From Massilia rubra (lineage in GTDB: Bacteria; Pseudomonadota; Gammaproteobacteria; Burkholderiales; Burkholderiaceae_D), in the NCBI RefSeq assembly GCF_011682065.1, contig NZ_VUYU01000033.1:1-64000 (forward strand): 64,000 bases of DNA. Direction: 5' to 3'. The notes beneath the pieces are model-generated. The model was not told where the DNA came from and did no database searches. It saw nothing but the letters and a program-made list of their open reading frames with translations. This document shows positions 44,008-52,461 of the stretch, piece by piece (within the stretch, counting starts at the first letter, position 1; every line of letters starts with the position of its first letter). The position numbers and the translations under genes were made by a program.

Positions 44008-44124
44008 CGACCCGTGTGCCGCGGCCGGGCGCGCTGTTCATGCCAGTGCGCCTGGCCGCGTGCACAAGCGCTGGTCCTTTAGTCGTACAATCGTTGCAAT
44101 CGAACCAACAACAGCGGAGGGGTA

Positions 44125-44670
44125 ATGGATTGCGATGTACTGACATTGGCGGGGATCTGGAATTCGGGGCCGTCGCACTGGCAAACGCACTGGGAACGGC
44201 GCAACCCGAAGTGGAAGCGGGTCGCGCACCGCGACTGGAACAATCCCGATTGCCACGAATGGGTCGATGAACTCGATGCGGCCATTGCGATGAGCGAAGG
44301 GCCGCCGATCCTGGTGGCGCACAGCATGGCGTGCGGCCTGGTGGCGCACTGGGCGCGTTCGGAATCAACGCTCGGTATCAGCGGAGCGTTCCTGGTGGCG
44401 CCGGCCGATGCCGATGCCGACTCGTTTCCGTCCGAGGCGGTGGGGTTTGCGCCGATGCAGCTGCAAAAGCTGCCGTTTCCGAGCATTGTGGTGGCCAGCA
44501 CCAACGATCCTTACGTGTCGATCGAACGCGCACGCGCGTTTGCCGAGGCGTGGGGCAGCCGCTTCGTCGAGATTGGCGACGCGGGGCATATCAATGGGGA
44601 GAGCGGGTACGGCGACTGGCCGGAGGGGGAGAAGCTGTTGGGGGAGTTGTGCAAGCAGGTGTCGGCTTAA
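44125..44670 (+). CDS. RBBP9/YdeN-like alpha/beta hydrolase
   Basis: A 181-residue small serine hydrolase. N-terminal LTLAGIWNSGPSHWQTHWER and a WV segment are typical of the RBBP9/YdeN group. The nucleophile elbow reads ILVAHSMACGLVAHWA (Ser in AHSMA), the Asp is in VVASTNDPYVSIE, and the His in IGDAGHINGESGYGDW. Substrate unknown; a small-molecule or peptide esterase is possible. AGGGGTA precedes the ATG. Monocistronic, followed by a REP pair. Confidence 0.86.
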   Translation: MDCDVLTLAGIWNSGPSHWQTHWERRNPKWKRVAHRDWNNPDCHEWVDELDAAIAMSEGPPILVAHSMACGLVAHWARSESTLGISGAFLVAPADADADSFPSEAVGFAPMQLQKLPFPSIVVASTNDPYVSIERARAFAEAWGSRFVEIGDAGHINGESGYGDWPEGEKLLGELCKQVSA

Positions 44671-44696
44671 GCGCCGTTCTTCGTTAACATAAAGAC

Positions 44697-44782
44697 CGTC
44701 GTTCCCGCGCAGGCGGGAACCCAAGTTTGTTGAGCCGCGTTTAATGCTGCTAACTTGGGTTCCCGCCTGCGCGGGAACGACG
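44697..44782. repeat. REP-type inverted-repeat pair, copy 3
   Basis: Same family as 11864 (arms CGTCGTTCCCGCGCAGGCGG... and complement, spacer about 29 bp). It lies between the convergent ends of the hydrolase and htpG and could serve as a shared transcript end. Confidence 0.9.
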
Positions 44783-44813
44783 GAACTTATGACGATGGTG
44801 CTCAATAAGAGCC

Positions 44814-46733
44814 TTACTTCGCCCCAGCCAGCAGCATCTCGTTCAAGCGCTTCACGAACGTGGCCGGATCGCTCAGCGAACCGCCTTCAGCCAGCAGCGC
44901 CTGGTCGAACAAGATGTGCGCCCAGTCGCCGAACTGCGTGCTCGCCGCGTCTTCGTTTTTCAAACGCGTCACCAGCGGGTGATTCGGATTGATCTCCAGG
45001 ATCGGCTTCGACTCCGGCGCACTCTGCCCGGCCGCCTTCAACATGCGCAGCAGGTTCCCCGACAGCTCGTTTTCATCGGCCACCAGGCAGGCTGGCGAAT
45101 CGGTCAGGCGGAACGTCACGCGCACGTCCTTGGCCTTCTCGCCCAGCGCCGCCTTCATGCGCTCGACCAGGTCCTTGTACGAGGTTTCGGTTTCTTCGTG
45201 TTCCTTCTTCTCGGCTTCGTCTTCCAGGCCGCCCAGATCAAGGCCACCCTTGGCCACCGACACCAGTTCCTTGCCTTCGAACTCGGTCAGGAACGACAGC
45301 ATCCATTCATCGACGCGGTCGGTCATCAACAGCACTTCCACGCCCTTCTTGCGGAAGATTTCGAGATGCGGGCTGTTCTTGGCAGCGGTGTAATTGTCGC
45401 CGGTGACGTAGTAGACCTTCTCCTGGCCTTCCTTCATGCGCCCGATGTAGTCGGCCAGCGAGGTCGTCTGGTCGGCGTTCTCGTTGGCGGTCGAGGCGAA
45501 ACGCAGCAACTTGGCGATGCGTTCGAGGTTGCCGGAATCTTCGCCGATGCCTTCCTTGAGCACCTGGCCGAATTCCTTCCAGAAGGTGGTGTACTTGTCC
45601 TTCTTTTCCTGCTCCTCGGCGTTGGCCAATTCTTCGAGCATGCCCAGCACGCGCTTGGTCGAGCCTTCGCGGATCACCTTCACATCGCGCGACTCCTGCA
45701 AGATCTCGCGCGACACGTTCAGCGGCAGGTCGTTCGAATCGATCACGCCCTTGATGAAGCGCAGGTAGGCCGGCATCAGCTGCTCGGCATCGTCCATGAT
45801 GAACACGCGCTTGACGTACAGCTTGATGCCGCCGCGCTTGTTGCGGTCCCACAGGTCGAACGGGGCGTGGCTCGGCACGTACAACAGTTGCGTGTATTCG
45901 CTGCGGCCCTCGACCCGGTTATGGGTGTGGGCCAGCGGCGCCTGGAAGTCGTGCGAGACGTGCTTGTAGAATTCCTCGTACTGCTCGGGCGTGATGTCGT
46001 TCTTGTTGCGGGCCCACAGCGCGCTGGCCTGGTTGACCGTCTCGGTTTCATCCTTGAGGACCGTCTCGCTTTTCTCGGCGTCCCACTCGTCCTTTTGCAT
46101 CACGATCGGCAGCGAGATGTGGTCCGAGTACTTGCGGATGATCGATTTCAGCTTCCAGCTCGACAGCAGCTCGTCCTCGCCTTCGCGCAGGTGCAGGATG
46201 ATGTCGGTGCCGCGCGCGGTCTTCTCGATCGCTTCGACGCTGTAATCGCCCTCGCCCGCCGACTCCCAGCGCACGCCTTCGGACGCTTCGGCGCCGGCGC
46301 GGCGGGTTTCGACCGTGATCTTGTCGGCCACGATGAAGCCCGAGTAGAAGCCCACGCCGAACTGGCCGATCAGGGCCGCGTCGGCCTGCTGGTCGCCGGA
46401 CAGTTTGCCGAAGAATTCCTTGGTGCCCGACTTGGCGATGGTGCCCAGGTGCGAAATGACTTCGTCGCGGCTCATGCCGATGCCGTTGTCGGAAATGGTG
46501 ACCGTGCGCGCTTCCTTGTTAAAGGCGACGCGGATTTTCAGTTCATGGTCGTTACCGTACAAAGCGTCGTTATTGATCGCCTCGAAGCGCAGCTTGTCGG
46601 ACGCGTCGGACGCGTTCGAAATGAGCTCGCGCAGGAAGATCTCCTTGTTCGAGTACAGGGAGTGGATCATCAGTTGCAGCAACTGTTTTACTTCTGCTTG
46701 AAAACCAAGGGTTTCTTTTTCGGCAACAGCCAT
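44814..46733 (-). CDS. htpG: Molecular chaperone HtpG (Hsp90)
   Basis: A 639-residue cytoplasmic ATP-dependent chaperone. GHKL ATPase domain: [54 protein letters not shown]. Middle domain with [32 protein letters not shown]-terminal dimerisation domain ends NEMLLAGAK. Full length. Heat regulation is expected for the family; no sigma-32 promoter was located. Confidence 0.97.
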   Translation of the reverse strand: MAVAEKETLGFQAEVKQLLQLMIHSLYSNKEIFLRELISNASDASDKLRFEAINNDALYGNDHELKIRVAFNKEARTVTISDNGIGMSRDEVISHLGTIAKSGTKEFFGKLSGDQQADAALIGQFGVGFYSGFIVADKITVETRRAGAEASEGVRWESAGEGDYSVEAIEKTARGTDIILHLREGEDELLSSWKLKSIIRKYSDHISLPIVMQKDEWDAEKSETVLKDETETVNQASALWARNKNDITPEQYEEFYKHVSHDFQAPLAHTHNRVEGRSEYTQLLYVPSHAPFDLWDRNKRGGIKLYVKRVFIMDDAEQLMPAYLRFIKGVIDSNDLPLNVSREILQESRDVKVIREGSTKRVLGMLEELANAEEQEKKDKYTTFWKEFGQVLKEGIGEDSGNLERIAKLLRFASTANENADQTTSLADYIGRMKEGQEKVYYVTGDNYTAAKNSPHLEIFRKKGVEVLLMTDRVDEWMLSFLTEFEGKELVSVAKGGLDLGGLEDEAEKKEHEETETSYKDLVERMKAALGEKAKDVRVTFRLTDSPACLVADENELSGNLLRMLKAAGQSAPESKPILEINPNHPLVTRLKNEDAASTQFGDWAHILFDQALLAEGGSLSDPATFVKRLNEMLLAGAK

Positions 46734-46796
46734 TTTTAGTCCTCGTGTAAGACGGGTTGAACGGATTGTCCAGAAATGGGGGTGTTCCGGGCGATT

Positions 46797-48257
46797 TCAA
46801 GGCCTGCGAAGCGGGCTCCCCAGTTCCTTGGCCAGAAATTCCCATACCCCCGGCTCCTGGGAGGTCGACACATTCATGCGCATCCGGGTCGACGGCAGCT
46901 GGCTGGGCGAAAACAGCGCCCCCGGCGCCAGCAGCAAACCGGCGGCCATGGCGCGTTCGGCCAGGGCAATGGTATCGACACCGGTGTCGGCCCAGATGAA
47001 CATGCCCGCCGGCGGCGCCACGTCGATGCGCAAGCCGACCTTTTCCATCTGGCGCACCGTGCGCGCGCGCACCGCGTCGAGCCGTGCGCGCAGGCGGTCG
47101 GCGTGCTTGCGGTACAAGCCCTCGGAGAGCACTTTGTATACCACGCGCTCGCCGATGTCGCTGGTGGTGAGCGTGGCCAGCATCTTGCGGTCGCACAGGC
47201 GCTGCGCCCACTCGGGAGAGGTGGCGATGAAGCCGACCCGCAGGTTAGCCGCCAGCGACTTGGAAAAGCCGCCCAGGTAAATCACCCGTTTCAGCTGGTC
47301 GAGCGCGGCCATGCGCGTGGCCGGCTGCACCGCGCTGCCGGGATGCAGGTCGCAGTAGATATCGTCTTCGACGATGGTAAAGCCGTGTTCCTCTGCGATG
47401 CGCAGCACCTGGAACGCCTTGGCCGCCGACAGCGAGGTGGAGGTGGGGTTGTGCAGCACCGAATTGATCACGTACAGCTTCGGTTTGTGCAGCGCCGCCA
47501 TGGCGGCCAGCTGGGCGAGGTCCGGGCCATCGGGCAGGCGTGGAATGCCGACCACCTTCAGCCCCATCGCCGCAAAAGCGCCGAACATCAGGAACCAGGC
47601 CGGGTCGTCGACCAAAATGGTGTCGCCGGGGCGGGTGAATTCGCGCGCCACCAGGTCCAGCGCCTGGGTCACGCCGACGGTGGTCACGAACTGCTCGGGC
47701 GCGGCGTCGATTTCGAGCTCGGCCAGTTTCAGCTGGAGCTGCTGGCGCAGCGGCAGGAAGCCCTGCGGCATGCCGTAGTTAAGCAGCAGCGCGGCGCTCT
47801 GGCGGCTGACCGCGCGCAGGGCGTTGGCGATCATCGGGCCGTCCAGCCATTCGGACGGCAGCACGCCGGAGCCGGGCACCCGCTGCGAGGGCGCGGGACG
47901 GAACATGTTGCGGATCAGCCAGACCACGTCGAGCGGCTTGGTTTCCAGCGCCGCCGGCGCGGCGTCCGGCGCCGAGCGCTCGCCGGCGTTGAGCGGCGAG
48001 CGCTCGCGCACGAAGAAGCCGGCGCCACGGCGCGACTCCACATACCCCTTGGCCACCAGCTTGTCGTAGCTGGCCACCACCGTGAAGCACGATACGCCGT
48101 GAGTGGCCGCGAACTGGCGGATCGACGGCATGCGCGCGCCGCTGCGCAGGATTTTATCGTCGATACGGTTTGAGACCGAACGCACGATCTGGTCGATCAG
48201 CGTTTCGCCCGAGCCGCGCGTGAGCAGGCCCATGGCGGGATTGCTTGTATTGGTCAT
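46797..48257 (-). CDS. MocR-type transcriptional regulator (GntR HTH + aminotransferase fold)
   Basis: A 486-residue regulator. The N-terminal winged helix (about 15-85) has LIDQIVRSVSNRIDDKIL, MPSIRQFAATHGVSCFTVV and YVESRRGAGFFVR. A linker leads to a fold-type I aminotransferase domain (about 120-480) with DDPAWFLMFGAF, VVEDDIYCDLHP and a PLP-lysine-type LGGFSKSLAANLRVG. MocR proteins sense PLP or an amino compound and often control the neighbouring divergent genes; here these are a PLP dehydratase and an exporter. Confidence 0.92.
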   Translation of the reverse strand: MTNTSNPAMGLLTRGSGETLIDQIVRSVSNRIDDKILRSGARMPSIRQFAATHGVSCFTVVASYDKLVAKGYVESRRGAGFFVRERSPLNAGERSAPDAAPAALETKPLDVVWLIRNMFRPAPSQRVPGSGVLPSEWLDGPMIANALRAVSRQSAALLLNYGMPQGFLPLRQQLQLKLAELEIDAAPEQFVTTVGVTQALDLVAREFTRPGDTILVDDPAWFLMFGAFAAMGLKVVGIPRLPDGPDLAQLAAMAALHKPKLYVINSVLHNPTSTSLSAAKAFQVLRIAEEHGFTIVEDDIYCDLHPGSAVQPATRMAALDQLKRVIYLGGFSKSLAANLRVGFIATSPEWAQRLCDRKMLATLTTSDIGERVVYKVLSEGLYRKHADRLRARLDAVRARTVRQMEKVGLRIDVAPPAGMFIWADTGVDTIALAERAMAAGLLLAPGALFSPSQLPSTRMRMNVSTSQEPGVWEFLAKELGSPLRRP

Positions 48258-48294
48258 GGCACCGTCACAGTATGCGTAATTATGTGGATAAGTG

Positions 48295-48314
48295 TATTGG
48301 TACTGTACTGGTTT
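48295..48314 (+). promoter_or_regulatory. Direct repeat in the MocR/dehydratase divergent promoter
   Basis: TATTGGTAC and TACTGGTTT occur 11 bp apart (48295 and 48306) in the 101-bp divergent region. Direct repeats are the usual operator form for MocR regulators. TTGGTA inside the first copy could be a -35 element for the dehydratase, with TAGGAT (48322-48327) as -10 at a long 19-bp spacing. Confidence 0.4.
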
Positions 48315-48358
48315 TCTCGTCTAGGATACACCCATCGACCCACCTTTGAAAGAGCGCC

Positions 48359-49327
48359 ATGTACTTGCCATCCCTTGCCGAACTCGATGCCGCCGCGGCC
48401 CTTGTGTACCGCGCCATGCCGCCCACGCCGCAGTATTCGTGGCCGCTGCTGAACGAGGCGCTCGGCACCGAGGCCTGGGTCAAGCACGAGAACCACACGC
48501 CGCTCGGCACCTTCAAGGCGCGCGGCGCGGTGGTCTATCTCGATGCGCTGGTGCGGCGCGCGCCCGAGGTGCGCGGCATCATCGCCCCGAGCCGCGGCAA
48601 CCATGGCCAGGCGATCGCCTTCAGCGGCGCGCGCCTGGGATTGCAGGTGACGGTGGTGGTCCCGCACGGGAACAGCGTGGAAAAGAACGCCTGCATGCGT
48701 GGCCTGGGCGCGCGCGTCATCGAACATGGCCACGACTTCCAGGAAAGCCGCGAGCATGCGCTGGCGCTGATGCGCGAAGAAGGCCTGCACATGGTGCCCT
48801 CGTACCACGAAGACCTGGTGGCGGGCGTGGCCAGCGGCTGGCTCGAACTGTTCCGCGCCCAGCCCGACCTGGACCTGGTGCTGGTGCCGATCGGCCAGGG
48901 TTCGGGCATCTGCGGCGCCATCGCGGCGCGCCACGCGCTGGGCGTGAAAACCCGGATCATCGGCGTGGTGTCGAGCCATGCGCCGGCGTACCAGCTCTCG
49001 TTCCGGGCCGGGTACAGCATCGAAGCGGCGGTCAGCACGGTGGTGGCCGACGGGCTGGCATGCCGCGTGGCCGATGCGGCGTCGCTGGTGGCGGTGCTCG
49101 AATGCGCCGACGACGTGCTGGCCGTGACCGACGACGAAGTCGCGCGCGCCATGCGCCTGTATTACCGCTGCACCCACAACCTGGCCGAGGGCGCGGGCGC
49201 GGCGGCGCTGGCGGCGGCCATGCAGATCAAGGACGGGCCGCTGATCCGAGGCAAGAAGATCGGCCTGCCATTGACTGGCGGCAATGTCGACGCCGACCTG
49301 TTTCGCCACATCCTGCAAGGACCCTGA
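48359..49327 (+). CDS. PLP-dependent threonine/serine dehydratase-like enzyme
   Basis: A 322-residue fold-type II PLP enzyme resembling catabolic threonine/serine dehydratases and related hydroxyaspartate enzymes. Motifs: KHENHTPLGTFKARGAVVY with the PLP lysine, APSRGNHGQAIAFS, the phosphate loop VPIGQGSGICGAIAA, and GLPLTGGNVDADLF near the end. There is no C-terminal ACT domain, so it is unlikely to be biosynthetic and isoleucine-inhibited. It is divergent from a MocR regulator and 3 bp upstream of an EamA exporter, which suggests amino-acid detoxification or export. The exact substrate cannot be told. Confidence 0.85.
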   Translation: MYLPSLAELDAAAALVYRAMPPTPQYSWPLLNEALGTEAWVKHENHTPLGTFKARGAVVYLDALVRRAPEVRGIIAPSRGNHGQAIAFSGARLGLQVTVVVPHGNSVEKNACMRGLGARVIEHGHDFQESREHALALMREEGLHMVPSYHEDLVAGVASGWLELFRAQPDLDLVLVPIGQGSGICGAIAARHALGVKTRIIGVVSSHAPAYQLSFRAGYSIEAAVSTVVADGLACRVADAASLVAVLECADDVLAVTDDEVARAMRLYYRCTHNLAEGAGAAALAAAMQIKDGPLIRGKKIGLPLTGGNVDADLFRHILQGP

Positions 49328-49330
49328 GCC

Positions 49331-50245
49331 ATGACGAGCACCTTGACGATGGCGGCGCGGCCCGCCATGTCGGACGAGAGCGCCGGGATGCTGCTGGGGC
49401 TGGCCGGGGTTGCCCTGTTCAGTCTGACGCTGCCCTTCACGCGGATGGCGGTGGCCGGGCTGGAACCGGTGTTCGTCGCCTTGGGGCGGGCCTTGGTGGC
49501 GGCCCTGCTGGCGGCCATCTGGCTGATGTGGAAGCGCGCGCCGCTGCCGCCGAGGTCGGCGCTATGGCCGCTGGCGATGGTCTCGCTCGGCTGCGTGATC
49601 GGCTTTCCGTGGCTGACCTCGATTGCCTTGCGCAGTTTGCCGGCGTCGCACGGCGCGGTGCTGGTCGGCATCTTACCGCTGGCCACGGCGCTCGTTTCCG
49701 CGCTGCGCGGCAATGAAAAACCCTCGCTCGGCTTCTGGCTGACCGCCGTGGCGGGTTCGGCCATCGTGATCGGCTTCGCCCTGCGCCAGAGCGGCGGCAG
49801 CTTCCACCAGGCCGACCTGCTGATGTTCGGGGCAGTTGCCGCGGCGGCGGTGGGCTACGCCGAGGGAGGAAAACTATCGCAGAGCATGGGCGGGCAACAA
49901 GTAATCAGCTGGGCGCTGGTATTGTCGGTGCCGCTGGTGTTACCGCTGGTAATCTGGCTGGCGTTGCCGCAGCTGGACCGGATGGCCGAGGCTGGCGCGC
50001 GGGCATGGATCGGCTTTGCGTACGTATCGATATTCTCGATGTTCATCGGCTTTTTCTTCTGGTACCGGGGCATGGCGCGCGGCGGCATTGCCCGGGTGGG
50101 GCAAGTGCAGCTACTGCAACCGTTCATGACGCTCGCTGGCGCCTGGCTGCTGCTGGGCGAGCCGCTCGAGCCCGCCAACATCGGCTTCGCCCTCGCGGTG
50201 ATTGCCGTCGTCGCCATCGGCCGCCGCATGCAAATCAAACGCTAA
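49331..50245 (+). CDS. EamA/DMT family transporter
   Basis: A 304-residue inner-membrane protein with about ten hydrophobic helices in two EamA repeats (first: GMLLGLAGVALFSLTLPFTRMA; second: ADLLMFGAVAAAAVGYAEGG). A Pro-rich FTRMAVAGLEPVFVALGRAL block is typical. The family exports amino acids and metabolites. It begins 3 bp after the dehydratase stop and is therefore in the same operon under the MocR regulator. Confidence 0.88.
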   Translation: MTSTLTMAARPAMSDESAGMLLGLAGVALFSLTLPFTRMAVAGLEPVFVALGRALVAALLAAIWLMWKRAPLPPRSALWPLAMVSLGCVIGFPWLTSIALRSLPASHGAVLVGILPLATALVSALRGNEKPSLGFWLTAVAGSAIVIGFALRQSGGSFHQADLLMFGAVAAAAVGYAEGGKLSQSMGGQQVISWALVLSVPLVLPLVIWLALPQLDRMAEAGARAWIGFAYVSIFSMFIGFFFWYRGMARGGIARVGQVQLLQPFMTLAGAWLLLGEPLEPANIGFALAVIAVVAIGRRMQIKR

Positions 50246-50252
50246 CACCCCC

Positions 50253-50276
50253 AACCGGGGTCTGACCTCTGATTCG
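50253..50276 (+). repeat. Solo element end next to copy D
   Basis: AACCGGGGTCTGACCTCTGA (then TTCG) is a single left end of the copy-A type, 8 bp after the EamA stop and 14 bp before the 182-bp copy D. It looks like a leftover from an earlier insertion or a nested event. Confidence 0.75.
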
Positions 50277-50290
50277 CCAACCGCACCCCC

Positions 50291-50472
50291 AACCGGGGTC
50301 AGAGCTTTAATTAGAAACTTTTTTATTGCAAAACCGCCAAAGGCGCCGGTTTTGCAAGCTTTTCACGGCAAGCCTGGTCGGTAAGCCCTTGGGACGCTGA
50401 AAATGCGATCGGTCGAATGCGATCTGCGTTAATAGAGAGAAAAAGTTTCGAATTAAAGCTCTGACCCCGGTT
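50291..50472. mobile_element. MITE-like element, copy D (182 bp)
   Basis: Left end AACCGGGGTCAGAGCTTTAA, right end its inverted complement finishing CTGACCCCGGTT, i.e. the end type of copy B. Total 182 bp, as in copy A. The body has an internal hairpin around GCAAAACCG/CGGTTTTGC (50328-50356) and no open frame. It lies between the EamA gene and ridA. Confidence 0.82.
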
Positions 50473-50603
50473 GTAGGAGTTTTGGAAGTTGTTTTGCCGG
50501 AGGCTGTCCCAACTTTCGGCCTTGGCGTGATTCCGGTGGGCAGCCGGTCGTGCCCGACGTACAATACTGCCTTGTTCTTTCTATCCGCTTCCGAGGAATC
50601 ACC

Positions 50604-51065
50604 ATGACCGTCTACGACACACTGAAATCGCTTGATATCACCCTCAGCCCACCTGCCGCGCCCGTCGCCGCGTATGTGATGTATGTCCAGACCGGGAATC
50701 TGGTGTTTATTTCCGGACACATCGCGAAGAACGCCGACGGTTCCGTCAATGCCGGTCAGCTGGGCAAGGACGTCAGCACCGAGCAAGGTATCGCCGCCGC
50801 GCGCGCGATTGCGATCGATCTGCTGGGCACGCTTCAGGAAGCCTGCGGCGGCGATCTCGGCAAGGTCAAGCGTATCGTCAAACTGATGAGCCTGGTCAAC
50901 TCGACCCCCGGCTTCACCGACCAGCACCTGGTCACCAACGGCGCCTCGGAACTGCTGGCCGAGGTGTTCGGCGATGCCGGCAAGCATGCGCGCTCGGCCT
51001 TCGGCGTGGCGCAGAACCCGCGCGGCGCCTGTGTCGAAATCGAAATGATCGTCGAAGTCGCTTAA
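50604..51065 (+). CDS. RidA family protein
   Basis: A 153-residue protein of the RidA/YjgF (Rid2-like) superfamily, which hydrolyses reactive enamine/imine intermediates or has related roles. Motifs: VQTGNLVFISGHIAKNADGS, GIAAARAIAIDLLGTL, VKRIVKLMSLVNSTPGFTD and the C-terminal RSAFGVAQNPRGACVEIEMIVE with the conserved Arg-x-Ala-x-Glu block. CGAGGAATC precedes the ATG at 50604; the upstream frame to 50550 lacks conservation. Close to two PLP enzymes whose by-products such proteins remove. Confidence 0.9.
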   Translation: MTVYDTLKSLDITLSPPAAPVAAYVMYVQTGNLVFISGHIAKNADGSVNAGQLGKDVSTEQGIAAARAIAIDLLGTLQEACGGDLGKVKRIVKLMSLVNSTPGFTDQHLVTNGASELLAEVFGDAGKHARSAFGVAQNPRGACVEIEMIVEVA

Positions 51066-51083
51066 ACCAACATCAACATCCCG

Positions 51084-51109
51084 GACGCTGCTTATCCGGC
51101 GGCGTCTTT
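51084..51109 (+). terminator. Putative terminator after ridA
   Basis: GACGCTGC and GCGGCGTC form an 8-bp stem (one G-U pair) around TTATCCG, followed by TTT. It lies 18 bp after the ridA stop. Confidence 0.55.
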
Positions 51110-51132
51110 CCAGCCGCTTACCCAGCGTGCTC

Positions 51133-51138
51133 TATAAT
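51133..51138 (+). promoter_or_regulatory. Candidate -10 box upstream of the aminotransferase
   Basis: A perfect TATAAT lies 41 bp upstream of the aminotransferase start, after the ridA terminator. No good -35 hexamer is found at 16-18 bp, so this is only a candidate. Confidence 0.4.
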
Positions 51139-51179
51139 CGGCCCAGTGCGAACCCGGCCGCCTTGACTGTGAGACCAGT

Positions 51180-52373
51180 ATGAAAATCGAAAATCCAAAC
51201 CCCATCGAGTGGCGTTTTTCCGAGCGCGCCAGCCAGCTTCAGAGTTCGTTCATCCGCGAAATCCTGAAGATTACCCAGCGTCCGGAGATCATCTCCTTCG
51301 CCGGCGGCCTGCCCTCGCCCGCCACCTTCCCGGTCGAGCACATGAAGGCGGCCTTCGACAAGGTCTTGTCCGAAAACGGTAAAGTCGCATTGCAATACGG
51401 CCCGACCGATGGCTACCCGCTGCTGCGCGAGTGGATCGCCAATTCGCTGTCCACCGCCACTTGCAAGATCCTGCCGGAACAGGTCCTGATGACCTCCGGC
51501 TCGCAGCAGGCGCTCGACCTGCTGGGCAAGGTGCTGATCGACGAAGGCAGCCGCGTGCTGGTCGAAACGCCGAGCTACCTGGGCGCGCTGCAAGCGTTCT
51601 CGGTGTATCGCCCCGAATTCAAGTCGGTCGCAACAGACGAGCATGGCCTGGTGCCGTCCTCGATCGCCGCCGTGGCCGAGGGCGCGCGCCTGCTGTACGC
51701 GCTGCCGAACTTCCAGAATCCGACCGGGCGCAGCCTGTCCATCGAGCGCCGCCAGGAACTGGTCGAAACCTGCGCCCGCCTCGGCCTGCCGCTGATCGAG
51801 GACGATCCGTACGGCGCGCTGAGCTACAAGGGCGAGCCGTTCCCGAAAATGCTGAACATGAACCCGGATGGCGTCATCTACATGGGCTCGTTCTCGAAGG
51901 TGCTCACGCCGGGCATCCGCCTCGGCTACGTGGTGGCGCCGCTGCCGCTGGTGCGCCGCCTGGAACTGGCCAAGCAGGCCGCCGACCTGCACACCGCGCA
52001 GCTGACCCAGATGGTCGTCTACGAAGTGGTCAAGGATGGCTTCCTCGACCAGCACATCCCAACCATCCGCGCGCTGTACGCCAACCAGTGCCAGGCAATG
52101 CTCGACGCGGTCGCCGAGTTCTTCCCGGAAGGCGTCACCTGGACCAAGCCCGAAGGCGGCATGTTCATCTGGGTCACCCTGCCCAAGCATATCGACGCCA
52201 TGAAGCTGCTCGACCAGGCCATCGCGGCCAAGGTGGCCTTCGTGCCGGGCGCGCCGTTCTACGCCAACGAGCCGGAAACGAACACCCTGCGCCTGTCCTT
52301 CGTGACGGTGCCGCCGGAGCGTATCCGTGAAGGCGTCGCCATCCTCGGCAAGCTGATCGCCGCCCAGATGTAA
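51180..52373 (+). CDS. PLP-dependent aminotransferase, 2-aminoadipate type
   Basis: A 397-residue fold-type I aminotransferase close to 2-aminoadipate/LysN-type enzymes. Motifs: ISFAGGLPSPATFPVE, LMTSGSQQALDLLGKVLIDEG, LPNFQNPTGRSLS, LIEDDPYGALSY and the PLP lysine in YMGSFSKVLTPGIRLGYVV. It has no HTH, unlike the MocR protein at 46797. The amino donor is uncertain (2-aminoadipate, branched-chain or aromatic). Has its own upstream terminator and TATAAT, and a strong terminator after it. Confidence 0.92.
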   Translation: MKIENPNPIEWRFSERASQLQSSFIREILKITQRPEIISFAGGLPSPATFPVEHMKAAFDKVLSENGKVALQYGPTDGYPLLREWIANSLSTATCKILPEQVLMTSGSQQALDLLGKVLIDEGSRVLVETPSYLGALQAFSVYRPEFKSVATDEHGLVPSSIAAVAEGARLLYALPNFQNPTGRSLSIERRQELVETCARLGLPLIEDDPYGALSYKGEPFPKMLNMNPDGVIYMGSFSKVLTPGIRLGYVVAPLPLVRRLELAKQAADLHTAQLTQMVVYEVVKDGFLDQHIPTIRALYANQCQAMLDAVAEFFPEGVTWTKPEGGMFIWVTLPKHIDAMKLLDQAIAAKVAFVPGAPFYANEPETNTLRLSFVTVPPERIREGVAILGKLIAAQM

Positions 52374-52393
52374 ATCCGGCCGCGGCAAGCCAG

Positions 52394-52427
52394 CGCCGTC
52401 CCCCAGGCAACTGACGGACGGCGTTTT
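52394..52427 (+). terminator. Rho-independent terminator after the aminotransferase
   Basis: CGCCGTCC and GGACGGCG form a perfect 8-bp stem around a 14-nt loop, followed by TTTT, 20 bp after the stop codon. Confidence 0.8.
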
Positions 52428-52461
52428 GCATTCGATGCGCCGGGCCGCCGATGCGCGGGCG

